Positions 10,663 through 23,439 of a stretch of 64,000 bases of DNA are shown in pieces. Positions within the stretch are counted from its first letter, which is position 1. Each line of letters opens with the position of its first letter. Below the pieces are notes generated by a model that saw nothing but the letters and a program-made list of their open reading frames with translations, ran no database searches and had not been told where the DNA came from. Origin of the DNA: Lineus longissimus (lineage: Eukaryota; Nemertea; Pilidiophora; Heteronemertea; Lineidae); NCBI RefSeq assembly GCF_910592395.1, contig NC_088325.1, forward strand, positions 15,502,109 through 15,566,108. Direction: 5' to 3'. The translations under genes and the position numbers were made by a program.

Positions 10663-13600
10663 CTACAAATCCATGACATCATCATAAGTAGCTAGCACAT
10701 CAGATTCTGGATGGAATTCTTTCATCGTCGGGTCCTCATGCCCGGTCTGATGTGCAAACAACATGGCAGCTGTAGCCGAGAAGAACGTACAACCGTACTC
10801 AACACAAACAAAGGTCCGACTCGGCTTATTGAGAAAGCGGTTTTTCTCATTCACGAGGACACACTTCTCATCAGGATGATGCTGTTTGTGGTGATGCTGA
10901 ATTTGGGCGATGACAGCAATGTTTACATTGTCAACAGAGAAGTTATCACAATAATGGCACTTATGGACGTCGGGGATACTCAGGTGGGCATTCTGGGAGT
11001 CTTTTGCTACTCTAGAGCACGGTGAGGCCTTGAGCGGCGATGCTGTTTTGCCGGACTGCGGTGACGAGTAAAGGGAATAGTCACTGGTGGAATCTGAGAC
11101 TGGTTGATCCATATCGGAGAATGACTGATTGGCTGTGACCGGTTCAGGCAGTGGTATCTTCCCACAGTCAGAGTCTTTATGATGAACCATGTTCTCATAC
11201 TTGTAAGTTTTGTAATCACATTTCGGTTTTAAACAGATAAATATTGACGACTTCTTGCGCTGATGACGCGCATAGACATCAGTGGCAAAAACTTTGGGTT
11301 CGTCAGCGTGTTTCTCCGTCAGGTGATTTTTCATATTTGGCACGTTCTTATCATGGAAAAGACAATGGCCACATTTCAAATTCCATTTGAAATCGGTGGA
11401 AACTTTATCCGCCTTATCACTCACAACAACTGATGAGCCTTTCTTAGTAGGACTTTCCTTTTTGACCATGGCCTCCTTTTTCACAGACACAATCTTGATG
11501 AGAGGGATTAGTTTGTCACTTTTCTTTGGCGAAAGTACCACTGCTTCATCAGGTATCTCAGGAGCAAATGGTGCAAGCAGTACAGACCCAGGCCTTGCTG
11601 CAGGAACCGACACTGTAGCTGGTGCAGAAGGGGATGCCTCTAACTCTGGGCTGCCTTCCGTCAGTTTTTGACCCTTTCGAACAAACTTTTTCTTTTTCTT
11701 CGGTTCCAATTCCTCCGTTATACCGGCCAAATGTCCCTCGTTATAGTTCACTTGTTTCCTCTTCCTGACCTTTGTCGGGCCGACTAATTCAGAGAAAATG
11801 TTTTCAGAGAAGGCAGAGGCAGAACTAGTGGCATCATCATCATAAGTCATGTCGGAACCAACTTCACTTTGGTCAGGCAGATCAAATGAACCTGCTGGTG
11901 AGAGTGGCGTCTGCTCAGTCACACCAGGAGCAGAAACTACACCAGGAGCTAACACCACAACAGGAGCTGACACGACAACAGGAGCTGACACCACCCCAGG
12001 AGCAGACTCCACAACAGAAGCAGCTGGCAGAACTTCACGGCGTTTCTTTGGCAACCGTTCTGTTTTTGCTTTTGTTGTTAACGACTTGACCACTTCTTCT
12101 TGTACGACATGGTTTGGAAACTTCTCGTAGTGCGCCACCAAGTCTTTCATTATCATACAATAAAAGTCACATTCGCGCAGCATGCAAAACTGGACATATT
12201 TCCGTTGACGGTTATACTGCGCCTTCAAGTCGATACTGACGAGGTTCTCCGTTGGGTGAAAATGCATTATATGAATCTTCAACGGTAAAACGTGATCATT
12301 TGCTTCATCGCAGTACATACATTTATATCCTGTAGGCATTCCAGTATAATTGGAGACAAACTTCTTTACATATCGGCGCTTTTTTGGAGATGCAGGTTTC
12401 TTTTTGGGTAGTGCAGCTTTGACTGAGCCTATGAAATTATTTATGGCTTCATCAAATAGTTTACTTTCCTCCTCGGCGGGTATCTCATCAAGATCGGGTA
12501 TCTGATCAGGTGACATGAGGCCCTCTGGTGGCAGATAAGGAACTTCCTCACTCGTTCCATCATCAGGCAGCGTCTCAGATTCAGTTTCTTGTTCAGCATT
12601 CATATCTTCATGACCACCTGTGTCTCCTTTTGGAGCCTCCTCCACTTTGTTTTCCTCCCCATTGCTATCCTCATCTACCTTATCTGATGACAATTCTTCA
12701 TCAGGCTTCCTATCATCTTCCTCAAGTCTCTCTTTATCACGCCCGGAAATACTCTCATCATCATGGTAACTGGCCGCCGTATCCACCCCACCAACGGAAC
12801 ACCGCTCGTCCTCAACATCCTCAAATAAACGGATCCCCCGATCATCCACAGATTCTGACACATGACTGCCAATGCTCTCAGACTCCAAATCTTCACTATC
12901 TGACTCTGCACTTGCCCGCTGCACAACCAAGTTGCTACTCTTCCCAATATTATCCAACCAAGTATCAAGATCATTCTTTTCAGGCTCTTCTTCAGACCCC
13001 TGCACATCTGGTTCTATATATAGATCAGGCATTGGAGATGACCTTGAACTTGAAAGTGATTGTGACTTTGGGTCTGATTTCTTATCAGCAAGGTCAATAT
13101 TTTTCAGTAAAGGCATTTCACTATCAGAATCAGACTGGGACGATTTTTCATCTTCATTTTCACCATTTGAATCAGAATGAGCTTCTATATCCTCTAGTGT
13201 CCTTCTCCTGTCATCTTCCTTGCTATTCCAAGTGTCTTGGTTCAACGGTGGCGTTTTATCCTGCAACTCTTCTGGTTCCGGAGACTTGAAAGGTTCAGTG
13301 AAACTACGAGGACTGAACATGTCGCTGACTGAAGAGCCCTCTATACTCGCTCCAAGAGACTTCAACTGATTTATCGTAGATTCAACATTCAAGGTCATGC
13401 TGTCCGCATCGGAGTTTTTTTCTGCATCCGAAGCGTTATCATCAGCAGATGGCATATCTACATCGATTGGTTCATCTTCTTGAGATTCAGCGCCATCCTC
13501 AGGCAGATATTTTAACTGTTTGTCCTTTTCAGCGTCTTTTTCTAATTCATGGACAGATTCATCTTTGTTGGCCACTCTTTCAGGCTCATCGACTGATTCA

Positions 13601-16600
13601 TCCTCCTTTTCAGGTTCATGGACTGATTCATCCTTCTCTGATTGAGGCACTGATTCAGCATCTGAGATTCCCCCCTCAACGACAGACTCTAACTTCTCTT
13701 TATCAACTCCAGGTGTCACTTCAATAGGTTCACTGGCTTTCTCTAAAGGCAAGTCATCGAGGGCTGATTGAGAGTTACTCTCATCACCACTCTTGTTAAT
13801 TGTAATCTGGAAATCTTCGTCTTCTGTATCTCCAGCATCATTAAAAAGTCCGGCCTCATCCAAATTGCTGTCATCCATCTCATCCCTGTCTTTTTCCGAC
13901 TCATCATCGCTACTAACCAATTTCCTGACTTTCCGCTTCTTTGGCCGCAGATTCATTGTGCTTGTTTTTGCTTGCCTTGGGAAACGGCACGACCTGGTAC
14001 CGGAATCATCAGCATCACTATTAGCATCCGCATCTGCATCTTTGTCTTCTTCTTGATCAGATTCAGAGTCATCACTACTGATCACTTCCAGGACTCTTCG
14101 CCTCTTACATTTTGGACCCCAGGTCCGGGATTTTTTACGAGAAGAAGCAACAGCTTTGGTGTTTGGTACGTATCTCTTAACCGGGGAAGAAGCAGACTCA
14201 GTTTCGGAGTCTATGGTTGCCTTGGGTGATGAGGTATCTTTTTGTTCCTCCTCCTCCGTGTCATCTTCCTCTGGCTTCTCCACCAGTGGATCCTCCGATG
14301 GTGGGATGCAGTGCTCGCTATGCGCAACCAGCTCATCATAAACGGTCGTTGAGTACAAACAGCTGCGGTTACTGCACATAAAGATAAGGTCCTGGTTTTC
14401 TGTGTCGGCGTTCTGCATGAGATTCACGGCAATCAACTCTCGTCCCCGATGTTCAATGAGAATGTGAACTTTCAAACAGTACAAATCCGCATTTGAGAAA
14501 TCACAATGATTACATTGGTATCCATGAGGGACACTACAGTCATCCTCCTCCTGTGAGTTGTGCATTAACGCTGACTCGATATCTGTGGAAGGATCCGGAT
14601 GTTCAGAAGCAATGTGTTCAACAATATCCTCCATTGTACTGCTTGTGTAATCACAGAATGGACAGTTACTGATTTCATCCCCTTGGAAACTGATGCTGAT
14701 ACACTGACCGACACGCTTCCCAGGATGAGACACCACAGTGTGGCTGAATATAACTTTCCTGACCGTTGATTCATGAGGACAATATGGACATCGATACCAG
14801 CGCTTCCCATTATGTTTATATAAATGTTGTTGAATATCTTTACGGTCTGATGTCGTATATGTGCAGAAGTTACAAGAGAATTTAGGGAGGGCACGAGTGT
14901 AGACAACCTTGCAGTAATTCTCAATGGGGACATACACATGGCCTGGCTCACTGGGTTTGTTGCTTACAACCTCTTCTACAGCTCCAGAAGGAGCCAGTCG
15001 TACGGTTCGAGGAGCCGAGGTACATGTAGACGTAGGAACAACCCTAGCTTGTACAATCCGTTTGCCATTGCTGTCAATCGAGTGATAGACAACCTTGGTC
15101 ATCCTTGGCCCAACACTAAAACTAGGTGTAGTCACTGACGATGTGGTACCTGGCAAAGTTCTCATCACAACGATTGGCGGTGGATTTCCGGAAGTGGAGA
15201 GCTGAGATCCCGTTGGGACTATCCGCACAGAAGGCTGAGATCCATGAGATGTTTGGAACTGGCGTAATAATGATGTAGCGGCACCAATTGTAACTGGAGT
15301 TTGATTTCGTCCAGAGATGATCAACGTTGGCTGGTTGGCACTCGAGACGTTCGCAGAACCAATGGAGGACACGACAGAGCCAAGTACTACCCTAGGTGCA
15401 CTTCTATTTGTACGGTTGATTTGTTGAAGTAAAGCTTGTGAAAGGGTTGTTACAGAAGTTGATGAAGATGTCACTGAGGAAACAGCTATTACATTACGAT
15501 GTGGTGCTGATGAAGTGGAAGCCTTTGAAACAGAGTCTTGCGCGTCAGATTTTTCTTTCTTGATTGTTGACGGGTCAACTGGCAGCGACTTGTTGTTATC
15601 CGTTGTTTTGGATTTGACCGTGCCATCAGGAATGGTGTTTATCTCAACCTCACCACTGGCATTTACAGTGTAAATCCTGCGAGGAACCTCCGTGGGTGTA
15701 GAGTTGGTGGGTTTGGATACTGTGGTTGTCACATTAGTTGGCTCAATTGACAACAACTGATTGATAGTCTTAGTAGTGGCAGTAGGCACAGTAGGAGCAT
15801 TCATTCTCGCTGTAAGTGGACCTGACTGGCTTGGGGTTGATACCGGCACTTGTGACGCATTGAGTTGTAATCTACCATTAGGACCAGAGCTGACAGGGAC
15901 TAACATGCCTGCCCCTTTAGAATCCGTTGGTTGAAGAAACAACTGTCCTCCTTTGTTGATGAGGGTAAACTTGTTCTTGCCGCTGTTGAGGCTGATATTG
16001 GTTCCAGGCGAGAGTTTGAAGAAGGATTTACTCCCCGATGGCAGATTGGACGGCAAGACATTAGATGAAGCAGAGGTGGTGGCAGTACTCGTTGTAACCG
16101 TTGAGGACACCATTGACACAATTGGCGTTGATGTGGACGAGTTCCGTCGGGCTGCTTGACGTGTTGCATGCAATGGACTTGATGCACGCTGAATATTAGT
16201 CAAATTTGGGAAATTTGTAAAAGTCTTTTGTACTCCTGTACTCATGATTGGAACTGTGCTTGTCTTGGTCAAGTTTACCATTGAACTGGTCATCATGGAT
16301 GCAGGGGTTGTTATATTAACAGGAGGTGTGGAACCGGTTGTTGAGTTGGTTGTCAGGAGTACCGGTGGCATGGTGATGAAAGGGCTAGAGGCAGTTGTTG
16401 ATGGCTGGATCAGGAAGTAACCATCCGGTGTTTTAATGACCGTATTTGGCCCGATCGTCATATTTGCTGGCAGTACGATATTCTTCTTGTTCCCCGCCAT
16501 GTCAACAGAAGTGATAGTGGTTGCTTTCGTTGTGACGATCTCGCTCATATTCGGTTGAGACAGACAACTTGGCATCACAACTTGAGCAGTCGTGGCTCCA

Positions 16601-18581
16601 GTGTTTTGGTTCACTGTCACATTCTGTGAGCTGACTATGTTCTTGGTGTTGATGACTGAGTCCAGAGTTGCATCAATACTTGAAGGCTTATTCATTAACA
16701 GATTCGTTAAGTTTGGTGCCTTGGCAGTAAGTGGTGACTTAGCAGTCGGAGAACTTGTGATCCTCCTCTCATTCACAAGTTGTTCAATCCTTTTAAGAGT
16801 TCCCGTTGAAAGCCCAGTAGATGTGGAGTCTTGCTCAACTGCAGAATTATCAGAGACATTTTTTCCATCACAAAGATTAGACTCAATCATCATGTCGACA
16901 ACATAATCATTTTTCGCCCGCGCTTTTTCTGCATTGTACGCCCGTTTACTGGCACTTCTACGACCTTCAGAAACACCATTGGGGATCATTCTGTTGGTTT
17001 CCGTCATCATTTCAACAAGGTTGTCATGTTTGGCCTTCATACTCCTGCATACTAGTGTTGTGAAGATGTCATTCTGGTCTTCCATGTGTTTAATCCGCGG
17101 CTGCACACCTGGGTGGCACAGAACACTGTGCTGGGCAACAAGTGGGGCAAACTGGCCGGCAAACTTACAACCAGTCACATCGCAAAGCCACGTTTTGGAG
17201 TCTTCTTTACCGGTGAAGCGCGACCTTGAGACGAACAACTGGTGTAACCTTTTGACCTCTTTGATGTCCTCCATGTCGCCTGTGGCAACCGAGCGGACAA
17301 GCGGCATGTGGAAGTCAGCAAACACGACCAGATACAAGTATGAGGTACATATATCGTAATGATACTCTGTGACATCTATCGGGTCATTCACCACAGTGAC
17401 GTTCATTAGGCGATGGACGACAACACGTGGTGCCTTGCTCTCTGCGTCATCTTCCGCTGACCCCTTGACAACGCGATTGTATAACTTAACCTCTTCCCCG
17501 CTGTGAACAGACTTGAGGTGTTTTATGGCCGGTGTGAATTGTTCAAATTTATTGAAGCAATGCGGACAAATCCAGCAGCCAGCATGGATTAAAACGTGGC
17601 GCTCCATTGCCATTTTTGTATTTGTACGGAAGTCACACAAAGCGCAGAAATAACGCTTTCCTTTCCCGAATTCTAGAATAATCTCATTAGAGGTTGGCGG
17701 CTCGTTAAACACACTGGTTTTTTCTAGCTCATGTGATTCGTCAACGAGACTGTCCATCTGTGACAGCGCAATCACGTTGTAATCTTCACCCGAGCAATCC
17801 AAACAGCTCCGATGTGTCCCCATATGTTTAAGCAGACCTAACCGAGTGACTGACTGGAATCCACACTTCTTACACAAAAACAAATGCTTCACAACATGAG
17901 ATATAAACATGTTGCGGTTTGCGCTACTGAAATTACAAAAATTACAGAAAAACATTGGGACCTGACCCGACAGTTCTGCTGATTTAAACGCCACCTTACA
18001 ACTAACACCAACCGCTTCTTGGCAACATTTTAGAAAGTCACCTTGGTCGACAATACGTAACTTCACCTGGGAACTATCCTCGTTTTTCTCATTAATATTT
18101 TCCGGCAGTTTCCGTCGTTCTGATCTTGGCAATTTTACCGTGAGTGATGATTTAATAGTAGGTGTTTGTTTCGATAATCGCTCCAGTTCATTTAAGTCTA
18201 CTTTGCTGTTAGGAACTGGCCCCTGCGCTGATGAGGCATTCAAAGCACCAACAGATTTCTCAACAGGAGGCGTTTCCTGAATGACCATACAGTCATTAGA
18301 GTCGTCGTCTGCAGGAAGTTCTAAAACGACACAATCCTTGGCATCTGTTCCTTCATTCTCCAAGACAACAGGCTCAGTGTCATTTGACACCGTTTCCAGT
18401 TCTGTGGGTGCTGCATCATCTAGACTAGCAGTATCACCTATCCTAACGTTTTCATTTATGGACGGCGTATTGACATTTTCATCCGCCGCTAAGCTACACA
18501 CGCTCGATATCTGTAGACAGAGGGCGCTGCCCAGTTCTTCATCGTGGGAAGGCATCGTGTGGTTGATAGATGGCATTACAT
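10663..18581 (-). CDS. Giant multi-C2H2 zinc-finger protein, second (last) coding exon
   Basis: A 7.9-kb exon is open to a stop at 10663. The minus strand shows CTTTCCTTTCTCTTCAG immediately before 18581, a strong acceptor. Joined to 20412-21840 the frame continues (G + AT gives Asp, then Val-Met-Pro), for a total of about 3,115 residues. Sixteen C2H2-type fingers are visible: two at 17818-17953, two at 17506-17652, one at 17115-17196, three at 14600-14883, then four pairs at 14310-14524, 12113-12328, 11173-11380 and 10740-10970. Between them lie Ser/Thr/Val-rich disordered sequence (about 14900-17000), a long acidic Asp/Glu/Ser region (12450-14200) with Lys/Arg clusters, and a short APGVV/APVVV repeat (11930-12010). 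Lysines in IKKEKSD and VKKEAM/VKKESP contexts fit the SUMO acceptor consensus. Known for the family: C2H2 fingers bind DNA and such proteins are nuclear regulators. Inference: a transcription or chromatin factor. I cannot name an orthologue; large vertebrate single-exon finger proteins such as ZNF462 are only similar in architecture. Confidence 0.95.
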
Positions 18582-20411
18582 CTGAAGAGAAAGGAAAGTA
18601 TATTCAGGTACAAATACAACAGTCAACCACATGTTGGGCTAGATTGACAGGGTGACCCATAAATGAAACGGCCAGGGGCCATTGTACTCACCGTATAGAT
18701 ATTTGGTGCTTTGGAATTCATCCAGGTTAAGAAACATTGTACATGTATAGTATATAGGTCAAACCAAAGTCGGCATGACATGTGATGTATTATCGTTGCT
18801 TGGAGTAAGTACCATAAGAATATCATCAAAAACAAGTCACTAATAAACGAGATATTGCACTTTTTACTTATTTTAGTTTCAGCCTCCTGGTGGCCAAATT
18901 GAGTACCAGATCAGATCGAAATTCGCCGTACGAGGTAACATGACGTAGGGAGTCATGTGTACCAAATTTCAAGTTCATAGCTTAAGTGGTTAAGAAACGT
19001 GCTATAGTTACAATCAAACGACCAATTTACGCCATTTGACCTCTGTGACCTTGAAAAGCAGGTCAAATCAAAAACTCATATGATATGTGATGTATCCTTG
19101 CTAGGAGAACCTACCATAAAAATGTTATTGAAAACGAATCACTAATATTAATAAGAGATATCACACTTTCTAGGTTTTCACTTTTGGCCCCCTGGTGGCC
19201 AAGTCGAGAATCAGACCGGACTGAAATCAGGGTCAGAGGTCAGCTGACCTAGGGGGTCCTTTGTACAAAGTCTCAAGTTCATAGCCTTAGGGGTTAACAA
19301 ACGTTCCACAGTTACGCTCAAATGGCCAATTTACGCCATTTGACCTCTGTGACCTTGACAAATATGTCAAATCAAAAACATGTATCATATGTGATGTATC
19401 CTTGCTAGGAGTATCTACCATAAAATTTTTACCAAAAGCTAATCAGTAATAAGCGAGATATGGCACTATTCAAATTTTTGGTTTTGGCCCCCTGGTGGCC
19501 AAGTTAAGAATCAGACCGGACCGAAAATCAGTGTCACAGGTCATCTGACCTAGGGGGTCATGTGTACCAAGTTTAAAGTTCATAGCTTTAGTGGTTAAGA
19601 AACGTGCCATATTTACACACAAACGGCCAATTCACACCTTTTGACCTCTGTGACCTTGAAAAGTACGCCACATCGACCTGATTTTTTGTCAACATGTATA
19701 GCTACGTAACAGGTGTCTACATACCAAATTTAAAGACTACAGGACGAATAAAGACAAAACGTGCCACTGTCGGTGAAATTTTAGAGTTTGACCTCGGTGA
19801 CCTTGACAAGTAGGTCAAATCAAAAACCCGTATGATATGTGATGTATCCTTGCTAGGGGTACCCACCATAAATTTTTTAGCAAAAACAAATCAGTAATAT
19901 ATAATAAACGAGTTATCACATTTTTTAAGTTTTTTGTTTTAGCCCCCTGGTGGCCAGGTGAAGAATCAGACTGGACCGAAATTGGCTGTCAGAGGTCATG
20001 TGACCTAGGTCATAATGTGTACAAAGTTGCAAGTTCATAGCACAAGCGGTTAAGAAACGTGCCACACAGGATATGGACGACGATGGACGCAGGGCTATCG
20101 TATAGAATCCCCTAACGCAGTAACGGTGAGCCAAAAATGCCCCTGGCCAATATGTGGATTGGAACAGGACAAATTGGGGACAAATTTTAAGTTTGATTTC
20201 CAGGATAAATTGTGACTTTGTCCTATAGAATGGATTATGACTTTGTGAGTTTGTCCTCCATTTTTAAACTTGTGACTATCCTAGGATGCTGCTAGAACTT
20301 ATAGAAGTAGAACACACCAATTGTGACAACTTATTGTGACTGTATTACCAGAGAGAATGCGGCTGTCAAATGAACCAACAGTACGTGTATGATTGTATTC
20401 TAAAGACTCAC
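18582..20411 (-). other. Intron of the zinc-finger gene
   Basis: An intron of 1,830 nt. Donor ATGG/GTGAGT at 20412/20411 and acceptor TTCTCTTCAG/ATGTAATG at 18582/18581. Phase 1 on both sides makes the two long exons one reading frame. Most of the intron is a diverged 300-bp tandem repeat. No further exon is needed or seen. Confidence 0.8.
18840..20080. repeat. ~300-bp tandem repeat with AGGTCA half-site clusters
   Basis: The landmark CCTGGTGGCC recurs at 18886, 19191, 19491 and 19946, giving spacings of 305, 300 and 455 (about 300 + 150). Each unit contains text around GTTAAGAAACGTGCC and TATGATATGTGATGTATCC. Four copies hold TGACCT-NNN-TGACCT (19037-19051, 19341-19355, 19642-19656, 19789-19803). 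Three hold AGGTCA-NN-TGACCT (19237-19250, 19538-19551, 19993-20006). It may be part of a dispersed element family; that needs a genome search. Confidence 0.8.
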
Positions 20412-21840
20412 CCATCATTTTGTCTTTATTAGTGCCTTTGCTCCTTTCTTCCATTAACCCATCTTGCAAATCCGACATGTCTGATTTCTCAACACTGATC
20501 ATTTCGAGTTCAGGTTCCTTCTCTGAGTTCACAACAACCATGTTGACGTCAACAGGTATTGTATCAAGTCCATCAACTCTTTTTAATGAAACCATGTCCA
20601 CAAGTTCACTGTCCTTTTCTGATGGAACCAGGTCAACATCAGCAGCCACTGTTTCAAGTACACCATCGTTGTCTACAGGCACCATATGGACATCATCAAG
20701 AGCACATTTTGATTGAGATTGCTTCAGTTCAGAGTCATCATCGTCTAAATTCAGCCTAGCTTCTGCAACAGCTTTCTCACCGTCCTTTGAAATAGATCCC
20801 ATAGAAATGCAAGTGTCTAATTCACCACTGGATTTTCCTTTGACCTCCGGCACATCAGTACAAGATTTTTCAGCACTGCCAGTTAATGTACCACTTGAGT
20901 TCGTATAATCAGTGATTTGAGAAACAGTTTTGGCAGAATCTGCTGGTTCTTTGAGACCGACGTTGGCACCAAAACTGACCGATTCAGGACCTTGGACAGT
21001 ATCCATTTCATTCGAGTCTTCATCGGAGGTGCAATCAGAAAAAAGAGTGGTTTCAAGCTGAGCTGCGGCCTGAGCAGTTTCCTGTAGTTCATTGGCCGAC
21101 GATGCCAGCTCACCATTTTTCATTCTAGTAACAGACAGCTGAGATTGTGGATCCAAATTGTTCACATCACAATCAGAAGCAAGTTGCAAAGATGAAGAAC
21201 AACTGCCTGAAACTGGCTTTTCTTTGCCGCTACTTTTACCCGATATTTCATCTACCATGCCGTCTTGGACAAGTTCTAAAAAGTTCGATCCCTTTACAAT
21301 CCCAGGAGACATCAGATCTTTTTCAGAACCATCAGCATCCAAAAGCACACTCCTAATCCTAGTCACATTGATATCATCATGGCCTATTTCGGGCCCAATG
21401 TCCCCCGTTGTGACATTCAGAATTTGTAAATTATGTAACGGATCACTCTCATCATCATCTGGATTGTAATCAGTTTTTGTTTTAGCACCAGACACATCTT
21501 TGCAATTCTCCGAAATGGCCAAAAGACTGTTACTAATATCATTACCAGCCGGTGCTGCCATCTGTTGTTCTGAAGAGGAACCAGTACTCTTAGATGCTCC
21601 TATGTCGTTATCCCCATCTAGATTATCACAAACTTTTGCTGCCACATCGAGTTCTCTAAACAAGCTATCCTCATTCATTGCCACCATCTCCTTCACCTCA
21701 TTGACTGGTTTTGATGCCTTCTTAGACTCAGGCGGAAGTAAAACTGGTAAATCACCATTGCCCGGTTGCACCATGTCTTCAACCTCCCCAAGAGATGGCG
21801 CGGGAGAGAATGATGGGGTATTCAAGTCAGCCATCTTCAT
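20412..21840 (-). CDS. Giant multi-C2H2 zinc-finger protein, first coding exon (acidic N-terminal region)
   Basis: The exon gives 476 codons plus one base, ending at a GTGAGT donor (20411-20406). The frame happens to stay open to 20299 but that part is intronic. The in-frame TGA directly before the ATG at 21840 (21843-21841) fixes the start region. A second ATG at 21834 lies in a better context (AAGATGG) and may be the one used, giving an N-terminus MADLNTPSF. The encoded segment is acidic, rich in Ser, Asp and Glu, without zinc fingers. Toward its end it has an irregular repeat of Val-Asp-rich blocks ending in SEK (for example VDLVPSEKDSELVDMVSLK). It probably acts as a flexible region of the protein encoded mainly by 10663-18581. 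Confidence 0.85.
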
Positions 21841-22466
21841 TCACACCATGGCCTGAAAGTGGATAAAAATACTTGTCAAAATACATATAGTTGAGGTTGA
21901 ATAGTTCACCTGTGGCTATCTCAACAGAACATAACTTCAATTTATACAAGTGACAATGCCATCAGGAGATAAGTAGATTGTAAGGAGTTTCAAGACCCCC
22001 ATGATAATACACATAAAATACGCTGGGAGTGGGACATCAAAACTACCAGTACGCAGTTTTGAAGTATAATCAATCACTGTGACAATTAGCCCCCCCCCCC
22101 CCCCCATATTGATTATAATGGCCAATAGGAAAAATGAACTAAGACTACATGTACTATGTAGAAAATACCCAAGCCCGAGGCCCCATTGATTTGACAAACA
22201 GTTCGACATTCCCTTCCAACAACGACAGTATACTGTATAGGCCCTTTGCCAGACACGCCGGTACCACTTACTTTAAATCCGGCGTATCTGGAAAAAAATA
22301 GCATAATGGCTATTGACACTTCACTTGACAATGGAAGCAGAAACCCATCCATTGCAAGTGCAATGCACTGAACACAGAACTTAGCATCCATTCTACTTAT
22401 TGTTTTCTTCGTTACGGCTCTCTCGCAATCTAATTGAATCACGTGACCCAAATCGATCGACGCCAT
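21841..22466 (-). promoter_or_regulatory. Spliced leader with upstream ORF ending at the main start codon
   Basis: The coding exon begins at 21852 after the acceptor CCACTTTCAG. Its first bases read GCCATGGTGTGA followed at once by the main ATG: a Met-Val-stop ORF in strong start context, abutting the real start. A probable upstream exon ends at 22272 with donor AAA/GTAAGT. It is open from an ATG at 22466 for 65 codons (starting MASIDLGHV), and splicing (intron 21853-22271, 419 nt) would carry that frame through Ala-Met-Val to the same TGA. The leader would therefore contain a 68-residue upstream ORF whose stop touches the main ATG. The ATG at 22466 lies in CGCCATCTTG (22461-22470, plus strand), a YY1-type element often found at transcription starts, so transcription may begin near it. 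Confidence 0.5.
22090..22105. repeat. Poly-C tract
   Basis: Sixteen consecutive C on the plus strand inside the small leader intron. A second homopolymer, G11-12, is near 23265-23276. Confidence 0.8.
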
Positions 22467-22469
22467 CTT

Positions 22470-23424
22470 GAAAATATATCGCTAAGAACGATCGTAAATT
22501 CGACCGTAAAATAGCCCACAAAAAACAATCAAAGCCTAATACGAACCTAAAATCGGCGATCAGACAATCTTTATGTAGTTATATTTCGAGCGAAATCATT
22601 AAAGTTATCATTAGTAGCATAACAACCGAGCATTGATCAGCCGAAAATGAGAAAAATCGCTCAGATGGGTCGGCGTTCGGTGATTTTGAATGTACAGGCG
22701 ATGTACACAAAATGTACAGAGTATGGGGCGCTTTTAGGCCCATCGGAAATTCAGTGTTTGTAAACAAATGGGCGAAGCACGTTAGGGCAAAATCTCTAAG
22801 ATTTGAGAAAATTACATAATGTCACTCACTAAGATGATGATGTGAAGAAAATATGAAAAATGTTGAAGTTAATCAGACTTTTAGAAATAGTCGAGAACGG
22901 AAGTAGTAACTCTCACCCTGCGCAGAACAGTATGCGCAGTAGGTCGGGGAAAGTCCAATTTTTGAAGGGGTGGTGAGGTCCCGTTAAAGGGAGTTTTTCC
23001 CGAATGTACGCGATGATGACGTGCACCGTAACATGACGTAACATCTATTTTTAAAGTGGGCATTGCCAATGTGATTGCATGAGGACAACCCATTTGTGTC
23101 GAATATGACTGGAAACGCCTGATTCCCCTTATTCTGCAGGATGTTAAATGTTAAACATTTTCTGTGCATCCAGTGGATGCACTCTGATACTGAACGCTCT
23201 GGAATTACAGATTATTAACTTGGATCGAGGTTACCCATCCTACAGAAAATCACGTGACCGGCCCGGGGGGGGGGGGTCACTATAAGGGGTGTTTTTTGGA
23301 CGGGTACAGAGACCCCCTGATTTTAGTCAGACCACACAAGAGGCAAACTGGTTAACTTCGCCAACACCCGGCCGCACCACCACGACAGAGACCTCGAAAT
23401 TAGTGCGCACTGCACGACCACGGA
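22470..23424. promoter_or_regulatory. Upstream region of the zinc-finger gene
   Basis: No coding exon seen. TCACGTGAC E-box sequences occur at 22439-22447 (within the probable first exon) and 23250-23258. CGCCATCTTG at 22461-22470 marks the probable transcription start area. Promoter assignment is by position. Confidence 0.35.
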
Positions 23425-23439
23425 TTGGCTTCTCGCTTT

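Noticed and set aside
12528-13289. 253-codon plus-strand ORF
   Set aside because: Antisense to the acidic region of the zinc-finger exon; its His/Leu/Pro-rich composition is the complement of Asp/Glu/Ser codons.
18576-18581. ATGTAATG at the start of the large zinc-finger exon, looking like a start-stop upstream ORF
   Set aside because: The first ATG spans the splice junction region; once joined to 20412 the bases read Asp-Val-Met in frame, so it is coding sequence, not a leader.
20299-20411. C-terminal 37 codons of the apparent 513-residue ORF
   Set aside because: They lie beyond a strong GTGAGT donor and are intronic read-through.
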